DNA of 64,000 bases from assembly GCA_020746995.1 (NCBI GenBank), contig JAGPXD010000001.1, positions 6,882,001-6,946,000 of the forward strand, given 5' to 3'. Source of the stretch: Plectosphaerella cucumerina. Lineage: Eukaryota; Ascomycota; Sordariomycetes; Glomerellales; Plectosphaerellaceae. A model generated the notes under the pieces. It saw only the letters and a program-made list of their open reading frames with translations. It searched no databases and had not been told where the DNA came from. The first letter of the stretch is position 1; every line of letters begins with the position of its first letter. A program made the translations under genes and the position numbers. This document shows, piece after piece, positions 55,779 to 64,000 of this stretch.

Positions 55779-58700
55779 ATGGTCGGCCTTAGATCTCCAC
55801 TGTCCCTGCTGACGGCCCTGGCTCTGTCCGGCTCAACCCTCGCCCAGCTCGAGGATACCGGACTTGACCGCAAGAATGTCACCTTCCCCGGCACCAACCG
55901 CTTCGTCGTTGAGTTCTCCGAGGAGGGTTCCTCCAAGTTCCGCAAGCGCGACGGCACTCCGGTACGCAGCGATCACTTCTCTCTTCTCTCTCTCACTCTG
56001 ACCTATGCTCCCACAGGACACGCAAGACTTCTACGAAAAGGTCAAGGACACCAACGTCACCGCCGTGCCTGCCCTGAACTTCACCTCGGAGCTGTTCCAC
56101 GGCGCGTCCTTCGACGTTTCCGAGGGCGACTCGGTCGAGGCCATCGAGGCCCTTCCTGAGGTCAAGAAGGTCTGGCCCGTCAGCATCGTCTACGCGCCCC
56201 AGCCCGACGCCGAGCACCGCGGCGAAGGCCCCGAGATCCTGAAGTGGGATCCCCACGTCCTCACACGCGTCAACGACGTGCATGATCGCGGCATTGATGG
56301 CAACGACGTCATCGTTGCCGTCGTCGACAGCGGCATTGACTACAACCACCCCGCCCTGGGTGGCGGCTTCGGTCCCGGCTTCAAGGTCGAGGCGGGCTGG
56401 GACTTTGTCGGCAATGAGTACGATGTCGAGAACCCCTCTGTCTTCTATCCTGGTCCGGACCCCAAGGACTGCATGGGACATGGCACCCATGTGGCGGGAA
56501 TCATTGCCAGTGGCAACAAGGACCTCCCTGGCGTTGCGCCCAACGCTCGCCTGCGCGCTTACAAAGTGTTTGGCTGCTCTGATGGTGTGACTGAGGATAT
56601 CATCGGCCAGGCTATCATCAGGGCTTTCGAGGAGGGTGCTGATATCATCACTGCGTCGCTCGGCTCTGACAGGGGCTTCCCCGACAATGTTGTCGCCACC
56701 CTCATCTCGAAGATCACTGCGCAGGGAACCTTTGTCTCTGCGGCTGCCGGCAACTCCGGAATCCGCGGTATGAGTCTCCTCGCACAACAACCTGATCGCA
56801 TTTCACTGACGAGACTTGGCAGGACCCTTCCTCACAAGCAACCTCGGCAACGCCTATGGCTCCCTGACCGTCGGCAGCGTCGAGCACCAGCAAAAGGCCG
56901 TCTACAAGGTCGTAGCCAAGTCCAGCGGTGGCGAGTCGCGCGACATTGTAAGCTCCAGCGCTTCGCACATCGCGGTATCCGAAGCTGATGCATGCTCCAG
57001 TTCTACGTCCCCGACAACGGTGTCCAGTGGGACAGGGATGGCTCATACAACGCCTACCTTCCCCCCGTCGACCGCGACTGGGATATTTGCTGGGAATGGG
57101 ACATCCCCTCGCCCGCTGGAGGCATTTCCGTCGACGATGTTGTCGTTATGGCGTGAGTACCACCCCGTTCAACGCTCCCGCAACGGTGCTGACCTCGATA
57201 AAGCCGCGGCAAGGCTGGTGTCTGCCAGGATACCTGGCAGGTCATGGACTCGATCCTCATCGGCACGCAGACAAAGTGGGTGTTCTACTACAACTACCCC
57301 AACATCAGTTACGAGACACCCGAGCGCGCTGTCTACCGCGACGACCAGGCCATCGGCTGTGAGTGCTTCTCCCAATGAAAGAGGCTCGAGCTGACATTTG
57401 CGTAGTTGCTGCTCTGAACTACGAGGATGGCATCTGGCTCGAGGAGCAGGATGAGGCAGGCCACAAAATCGAGTTCATCTTTGATTACAACCCCGCCGAT
57501 GCACTCGGTGTCGAGGATGGCTCCGTCAAGATGAACGAGTTCAGCTCCTGGGGATCGACCCTTGACGGCAGGATGAAGCCTGAGATCTCCGCTCCTGGTA
57601 TGTTCCTCGTATTTTCGCCTTTTGCGAGATCCTTCTGACCCTCCCAGGGGGCCGAATTCTGTCGACCTACCTGACCAACTCTGGGAGCTGGGCCGTCTTC
57701 TCAGGCACCAGCATGGCCACTCCTTACGTGAGTTCCCTTCGCCCCTTTGCCCCTGAATCCACCACTTAACTCGCCAGATCGCCGGTGTCGCCGCCCTCTT
57801 CTTCCAGTCCGTCGGCGGCCGCAACCGCCTCTGCAGCAACCCCGCCGAAGCCGCCGTCCGCCGTATCATGGCCAGCGGCCGTTCCGTTGACCACTGGAAC
57901 GGCCAGAACGTCGCAGCGTATGCCCCCTCTGCCCATTTTCACCACACCGTTTACTGACTCCCGACAGCGGCGTCGCCCACCAGGGTGCCGGCCTCGTCGA
58001 CGCCTTCAAGGTCGTCGCCTTCGACACGTCCATCTCCCCGGCCAACATCCAGCTCAACGACACCATGTTCTTCGACGCCAAGCACACCATCACCGTCAAG
58101 AACAACGGTAACAAGACGGTGAAGTACTCCGTCGGCCATGAGAACGGCAGCACCGTCCGCTCACGTGGCTTCGGCGACGCGTGGATCTCGTTCGACCCCG
58201 AGATTCGCACCGACCAGGGTCTTGCCAGCGTCAAGTTCTCCGTCAACGAGATTGAGGTTCCTGCTGGTGGTCGCGCCTCCTTTGACGTTGAGTTCACTGA
58301 GCCTAACGATGTTGACCCTGGCGTGCTGGCTATGTACGGCGGTGCTATCCACATTGTTGGCAATAACGGCGAGGCTGTCAAGACGACGTACATGGGTATG
58401 TAGCTCCGTTCAGATTCCTTCTTCATTGTCGCTGACATGAACTAGGCATCCGCGGCGCCCTCTACGACGCCGACATCTGGGAAGTCCACCGCGGCGTCCC
58501 CGTTTTCTTCGGCCAGAACGGCTATGGCGACGTCTTCGAGGAAGGCCGCGTCTTCCAGCTCCCCGCCCTGCCCGACCTGTACTTCAACTCTCTCTGGTCG
58601 ACTAGGGAAGAGAGCTTCGATGTAAGTGACACGCCTTCACTTCCCTCAAGCTTCCACTAAGACCCCCAGATTGTCGAGCCCGACTGGCAGCCCTCGGACT

Positions 58701-58984
58701 GGGTCTACCCCCCCGTCCCCGGCAAGAACAAGTTCATCGGCCACACCGTCTACTACGAGCCCTGGGTGTCGAGCTACTTCCCCTTCCCCATGAAGAACCT
58801 CGCCCGCGCCATCGGCACCTTCTGGCTGTCCATCAGCGACAGCCTGGCTCACGGCGAGAAGGTCGCCCCCGGCGAGTACCGCATCCTCGCTCGCGCCCTG
58901 CGCACCTACGGCGACTACAACAACGCTAGTGACTGGCAATTCAGGCTGTCCAACACCTTCAAGGCAGTTGCTGCTGATGAGTAA
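55779..58984 (+). CDS. Secreted subtilisin-like serine protease (S8)
   Basis: Eleven exons with ten introns of 47-55 bp (55779-55961, 56017-56767, 56823-56947, 57001-57152, 57204-57358, 57406-57597, 57648-57727, 57778-57917, 57968-58395, 58446-58621, 58670-58984) give 898 residues. A signal peptide (MVGLRSPLSLLTALALSGST) is followed by an inhibitor-like propeptide (TNRFVVEFSEEGSSKF; VKDTNVTAVPALNF). The triad is complete: VAVVDSGIDYNHPA (Asp165), MGHGTHVAGI (His216), SGTSMATPY (Ser541). A long insert between His and Ser (PA-like) and a C-terminal beta-sandwich (ITVKNNGNKTVKYSVGH) resemble the minor extracellular protease Vpr and plant-type subtilases. It acts outside the cell; the target is unknown. 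Confidence 0.93.
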
Positions 58985-59008
58985 GGCATTGTGTGTTCGA
59001 TAGACTGC

Positions 59009-60588
59009 CTAGTAAACATTGAAGTATCCCTTCCAGAGCTTCCGCAAGAGTCCCTCTGGGTCGTATGCGCGTGCAACTTCTCGCAGTCTGCGATGGTTCT
59101 CCTTGCTGTAGCTTGGGAAGACGTCCTGTGACTTCCCCGCGTAATTCATGTACTTGAAGCCGTGATAGAACCCCGACTTCCTTGCCAGGTCATCCACGTC
59201 CTTGATGAACTTGGCGCTCTTCGCTTCGATGAACTTGTCGAGAGCAGGGTCGATCCAGGAGACGGTCGGGGAGATGATGAAGAGTGGGAACTCGCCCGCC
59301 TCGAGACCAAGAGCATTGCCACCATTGCGCTTCATGGCGCCCGTCGTCACCGACGTGATGGGCTGTATGATCAGAGCAGCGACGACGAACTCGCCATGCT
59401 TCGTCCCCTCCTTCCCCAACTCATCCGCGTATTTGTTGTAGACTTCCACCACTTTGTTCATGAAGATGCCGCTCGCCACGCCGTCCCGGACCGTCGTCAC
59501 CCACCACGTCTGTCTGTGGCCGTGCAGACCGACGAGGACGCCCAGGTGTTCCGTAATGTTGGTGACGACAGTGTCATTCTTGAGTTGCTCCGGTATGCGG
59601 GCAAGACCCTCAAAAGTGTCAAAGAGTCCATCGGGGGGCGATAGGTGGTTGAGGTGGTAGGCGTACGTCGAAGCCAAGGGCGGGACCGAAGGGTCGATTC
59701 TCCCAATGATGAAGAGTAGGTGCGCGTCTTTGTCAATGTGCAGGACCTCTCTGGAGATGCCCATGAAAGTGATGAGGACGTCGCGGGTCTTGGACTGGGG
59801 CCAAAATGTGATCATTCCCCAGACGTCGCCTTGCTCGAAGACGTCAATGTCAAATCGAGTGACGATTCCGAAACTGGAGCCTCCACCACCTCTAAGCGCC
59901 CAGTAGAGGTCCTGGTTCTCAGTCGGGTTTGCGTCGACAATGTCTCCAGAGGCTAGAACGACCTGAAAGTTCCTCACATTGTCGCAGGCAAGGCCGTGCC
60001 GACCGGAGAGGTAGGAGATGCCGCCGCCCAGAATCAGGCCAGAGACGCCGACGTTTGCGCTGCGACCGCCGACGGCTGCCAATCCAATGGGATCGAGGGC
60101 CCGGGAGACGTCAATCCAGCGAAGACCCGGACCGATTGAAGCTATGGTGCGATCCTCCGAGACGACAATGTTGTCCAGGGCACCGAGGTCGATCGTTACA
60201 CCATGCTGGATACTCGAGCCGCCGGGGAAGGTGGTGTGCCCACCTGACTTGACTGTGAAGAGCGAGCCCCGGGAGGTCAAGATGTTCAAGGCCTTCGACA
60301 CATCCTCGGCCGAGGTGGGAAGAACGAAGCAGGAGGGCTTCAGGTCTGATTGTCTCGAGGACCAGTAGCTGTTTGAGAGGTTGTATGCCGGGGCGTCGGG
60401 ATAAAACACTCGGCCTGGTAGCACGTTCTCGATGGCCTTGCACTGCAGACGTGTCAGCGGGGAGTCTCGGATACGCGCAGGAGCGCGGAACTTACTGGGG
60501 CTCCTTGGGCAGACGGCTGGGTCTCGGGGCAGTTTGAGGCCGGGAGCAGAGCCCCGAGCACGAGGCGGGCGAGGAGATTCGTCTGCAT
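59009..60588 (-). CDS. Secreted FAD-linked oxidoreductase (BBE-like)
   Basis: Two exons (60496-60588, 59009-60442) with a 53-bp intron give 508 residues. MQTNLLARLVLGALLPASNC is a signal peptide. The FAD-binding PCMH domain shows CFVLPTSAEDVSKALNIL, SGGHTTFPGGSSIQHGVTID (His of GGH is the usual 8alpha-flavinylation site), SVGPGL-like ASIGPGLRWIDV, and VGGRSANVGVSGLILGGGIS. The second covalent Cys of berberine-bridge enzymes is replaced (VGVSG), so the flavin is probably bound by one link only. The chain ends in a BBE-like motif (YDPEGLLRKLWKGYFNVY). It oxidises alcohols, sugars or secondary metabolites. Its neighbours on the same strand are TF3 and an aldehyde dehydrogenase. Confidence 0.88.
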
Positions 60589-61062
60589 CTTGTTGGGTTG
60601 CTCTGACGAAGAGAGGTGACGTGGGTGAGGAAAGGCCAGTTCCCATTGTTCGATCTCGGCCTTATTTGTAGGCAGGTAGTCAGTCGGGCAGACACGCAGG
60701 CTAGGTTCCTTCCTACCCCTCCCCATTTCTCGTGCAGTTACGCGGACATTGCAGCGGAAGGTGCATCACCTGTGGGACATCGGAAGATGTACGAGGAATC
60801 CACACGGGCCGCAGCACCTCCGAACGAGTAGAGAGCGAGCGTGGCAGCTCTCGTGTTACCCGATATGCGCTTGTTCGCACCTCTTTCCTTGGCGTCACCA
60901 GCCGCGGCCTCGGGACACAGCGTTTCGGGTGTCGATCTGCGCCACGGAGTTGTCGCGGTGCATTGCAGATTTCGTGGCGATGGCCTTCGAAAGCGAGATG
61001 CGGTTGGTCTGCAGCTGGTGCACGATGAGGTGTGTCGGAGTGTCGTCCGCCTCCGACTGCTA
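60589..61062. other. Intergenic region, BBE promoter
   Basis: About 0.47 kb between the BBE-like start and the TF3 stop (same strand). Short frames crossing it show no motif. It should carry the BBE promoter. Confidence 0.4.
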
Positions 61063-63307
61063 TCATAGCGAAAAGTCGAACGCCTGGCTCTCGGGCATCT
61101 CGTTGATGCTCTGATCCAGCATCGACCAGTAGACTGTGTCGATGCCTTGGAACACCCAGCTGTCGGGATCAGCGGAGAGGTTTGAGGGAGCCAAAAGTCC
61201 CTCGTCCCCGTCTCCAATCCCAAATAGCGAGTCCGAGGCACCCGGGGCATGGAGGCCAAATTGGTCCGGCTCGAGCGAGAAGGACATTAGCTGATGGATG
61301 CCAAAGCCCTCGCCATCGCCTGCCATGTTGAGAGGAGACGCTGGAGTCTGGGAGGGGTTGGCCGTCTCCGGTGAAGTGTGCTTGATGACGACGGTGCCCA
61401 AGAAAGGGACCTTGAGCCTGAGCGGCCCTTGCCCTCCCTGCCTGGTCGCTCCCCGCATGACGGGCAGCAGCTGGTGCATGGTGTCGGCGGATTCGACCGC
61501 CAGCCTGTCGTGCTTGTACGACGCCATGTCGCGCAGGATAAGGATCGCCCTTTCGAGAAGATCCCTGTCCGCGGCCATCTCGCCTGCGTCGCCGGGGATG
61601 CGTTCCAGGTAGGTCAAAGGCAGTGTCATGCCGGCGATGAGAGTGGCGTAGTCGATCGGTCTCCCTGCCATGATCATGCAGTTTCCCGTTCGAAACGCCA
61701 GGAAACGGTCGAGCACGGCCCTGCTTGCGTCCTTGCAAGCCTTGCGACTGTCTTGGTGTTGCCGGTCGTCTTGGGTTTGGAGAAGGTAGGGGAGATGGAG
61801 GAGCTGAAGAAGCGTGTAATGCTGCACCTGGAGTTTCGTGACGACGCGGGCCCTGAAGAGTGTCTCTGGGGTGAAGGATGGTGAATTAATCCGAGCTGGT
61901 GAGAAGTCTGGAATTTTCCACCAAGACCCTTCCATTTTGTCGGAGATGAGCTTCATCTGTTGGTCTATGCTCTGCGTCATGAAGCGCGCATCGGCTGATG
62001 TGGCCGGAAGGTCGTTCCTCTCGGCAATTCGCTTGCAAATGACGGCATGCTCGGCATCGAGCAGATCAAGTGGTGTCTCCCACGACGAAGAGCCAACGTG
62101 CGAGAAGACGTCACTTTGGGAAGCGACTGGCAGCCCAAGAATGATCGAATAGTAGCGGTCGGCACAGTTGAGCCGGCGCCATAGCACGGCCATGGATGGC
62201 GGCGCTCGGGGATCGTTGGAGCCTGCGCAGGAACGAACGGGCCGTCGTGTCGCGGGTCGGCCGATGCCCATAAGGTGGCAGAAGCTCAGCGCGCGGCGAT
62301 TCGTCATCCATGCTCTCCGCAGGTGGCCCGAATCTGCCTGGAACATGCCCAGGAGGGCCAGTGTCTCGATGCCCTCAGCGCAGGAGACGAGCTCGTCGTC
62401 GTTGGCAATGAGGGTGCTCACAGCCCCGACCCATCTTCCGATAATCTCACAGGTTGGAGTACCGGCTTCCGGCGGCAGTTTGAACCGAGCAGAGTCGAAG
62501 TTTGGCGGCAACGATTGCACGCAGACGGCATACTGCATAAGCCGTCTGGCGATGATGACAGGGTGGGCGTCGGAAGTTGGCCAGTTGGCGGATGCCAGGG
62601 ACCACTTGGGCTCGACGAGTCCGGCCATCTTGTCGTCTCGGGAGTGTGAGAAAGAGAGCGCCCAGGTGACGCCTGGACTCTCATGGGCGAGGATGCTGCG
62701 CAGATGATGAGTAGGGAGGAGGGAGAAGAGGTGGCGGGAGATCTGGGCGTGTCGCTCTTGCGTGGTCTTTCGCTGGGCGGCGATGTATGGATGATTCACC
62801 GCCTCCTCGGATAGTGACGGATCGACGGGCATCACCGACTGCTCTCGAGGGCGCTCGTCATCGCCGGGAGAGGCGCCATTGGCCACGGCAGCGATATCGT
62901 GGGCATGTGACACAGCCGAGTTGTCCAGAAGGTCTCTCGTCGAGATACTGGGATAGAAGGCGTCCGGAGGGTCGCCGTGCCGGGTGGACGAGACAGAGGC
63001 TGGTGCCGGTACCTGTGGTCGGGAGTCCCGCGCTGGTGAAGGCCGGCCATGCTGAGCGGTCGGCGAGAAGCCCTCAGGGTATCTCTGTGATAGACAGGAT
63101 GTTTCGCGCTCTATGCAATTGATGCATGTTGTGTCTTTCGGGTCGCCGAACCTGCATTTGACCTTGCGTCTGCGACCTGTTCAATTGTCAGACAAGGGGT
63201 GATCGCGCCAAGCGAGCAGAAGACGCACACTCCCAGCAGCTTCTGGTTCCCTTCCTGACAGCCCGTCTCTTCACGGGTGCTTCGATCGAATCCGGGGGCG
63301 ACAGCAT
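61063..63307 (-). CDS. Zn2Cys6 transcription factor (TF3)
   Basis: Two exons (63229-63307, 61063-63176) give 730 residues. The zinc cluster spans the intron: RSCWECRRRKVKC then CINCIERETSC (Cys 24, 27, 34, 44, 47, 54), with a 9-residue loop between the third and fourth Cys. The regulatory domain shows WALSFSHSRDDKMAGLVEPK near the start, then RRAWMTNRRALSFCHLMGIG and LWRRLNCADRYYSIILGLPV, typical of the fungal-specific domain. The C-terminus is acidic and ends MPESQAFDFSL. It lies between the BBE-like oxidase and an aldehyde dehydrogenase gene, all on the same strand, and may control them. Confidence 0.9.
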
Positions 63308-63561
63308 TGCACGCTGTTCTGGTATCCGGCGTGAGGTGGATGGAGGTTGAAGTGGGAGAAGTGAAGTCCGAGGTGGGCAAACTCCGCCGACTCGTTCAAA
63401 GATGACGCCGTGTTTGTGACAGTGCGCACACTGTCGACTCATCCGACGCGTCCGTCTCACCCTCATCCGTTATCAAAGCACGGTGAGATTACGTGAAGGG
63501 AGGTGAAAAATCAATGAAACACTTGAGAATTGAATACATCTACTTCGAGAAGCCTCCACAT

Positions 63562-64000
63562 TCAAACATTAAGATGGACGTGGATCGACTTGGACTGCAC
63601 GAACTCCTTGATCGACTCCAGCCCGCCTTCCTTGCCGTAGCCACTCTGCTTCCATCCAGACCAGGGCGTGACCTTGCTGGGGTAGTGCGAGCCGTTGATG
63701 GACAGTGTGCCAACTTCGAGCTTTGAGGCGACACGAAGGGCTCTGGAGATGTCCGACGTGAAGATGATGCCTGTCTCTAGTCAGAAATTTGCAGGTTTGA
63801 GAAGAGAAGGCGACAGAACTCACCAGAAAGTCCGTAGTCCGTGTCATTGGCCTGCTCCAGAACTTCCTCCTCCGTCTTGAAGGTGCGAACGACCAGCACA
63901 GGCCCAAAGATCTCCTCTTTCCACACCTTGCTGTCCAGTGGCGGGTTGAGCAGCAGCGTTGGACCCAAGTAGTTGCCCGGGCGCTGACCGGCCTCCTTGC
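63562..64000 (-). CDS. Aldehyde dehydrogenase, C-terminal part (5' end cut)
   Basis: The gene enters from the right window edge, so only the C-terminal part is visible. Exon 63824-64000 encodes WKEEIFGPVLVVRTFKTEEE and ends ANDTDYGLS; a 53-bp intron (63771-63823) joins it to 63562-63770, giving GIIFTSDISRALRVASKLEV, PWSGWKQSGYGKEGG and SKSIHVHLNV. The EEIFGPV and GxGKEGG-type segments are the standard C-terminal ALDH motifs. The catalytic Cys/Glu lie outside the window. The family oxidises aldehydes to acids with NAD(P)+. An upstream partner role with the BBE oxidase is inferred from adjacency. Confidence 0.9.

Noticed and set aside
1..64000. CRISPR array, rRNA or phage-like features
   Set aside because: No regularly spaced repeats or rRNA-like stretches were seen, and the DNA is nuclear fungal.

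Overview
The window is nuclear DNA of a filamentous ascomycete. Genes are split by many short introns (about 46-66 bp) with GT...CTAAC/CTGAC...AG signals. The coding sequence is GC-rich, and the gene content is typical of Sordariomycetes: three Zn2Cys6 regulators with fungal-specific domains, a Gas/MAS/GEgh16-type secreted protein, a DUF3602 protein, a P450, a BBE-like oxidase and secreted CAZymes and proteases. The secreted appressorium-type protein, the CTF1-like regulator and the secreted subtilase fit a plant-associated fungus such as Colletotrichum or a relative. That placement is an inference from memory of the families.

Layout. 1-3.6 kb: 3' part of a cupin gene, a small one-TM protein and a GEgh16/MAS3-like secreted protein, all on the minus strand. 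5.4-13.3 kb: a possible carbohydrate-use group, with a secreted GH43 enzyme divergent from a secreted DUF5695-like protein, followed by a convergent Zn2Cys6 regulator (TF1). 13.8-16.5 kb: a CTF1-like Zn2Cys6 regulator (TF2). 17.8-20 kb: an M13 metallopeptidase. 20.5-22.2 kb: a P450 whose membrane anchor lies in a different frame. 22.3-26 kb: a DUF3602 protein and a secreted alpha/beta hydrolase. 26.5-31 kb: an alkali-cation P-type ATPase, carrying an intron with a large inverted repeat, and a cytosolic alpha/beta hydrolase. 31.6-36.4 kb: CDP-diacylglycerol synthase and a Rad26/UvsD (ATRIP-like) checkpoint protein, divergent. 38-40.4 kb: an intronless gene for a HypX/HoxX-like protein (formyltransferase plus crotonase). 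40.6-49.8 kb: GH3 beta-glucosidase, dienelactone-hydrolase-like protein, 5'-nucleotidase-type phosphoesterase and glycerate kinase. 52-59 kb: an MFS transporter and an 11-exon secreted subtilase. 59-64 kb: a BBE-like FAD oxidase, a Zn2Cys6 regulator (TF3) and the C-terminal end of an aldehyde dehydrogenase, all on the minus strand, possibly a small catabolic or secondary-metabolic group.

The most unexpected gene is the HypX-like one. In bacteria this family makes the CO ligand for [NiFe]-hydrogenase from a formyl-folate-derived formyl group, and fungi are not known to have such hydrogenases. Other points for follow-up are the hairpin intron in the P-type ATPase, the frame break in the P450, and a CCGGACCGGTG motif shared by the promoters of TF1 and TF2.

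No tRNA, rRNA, CRISPR array or intact transposon was recognised. Exon limits were derived by hand from splice signals and checked for reading-frame continuity.
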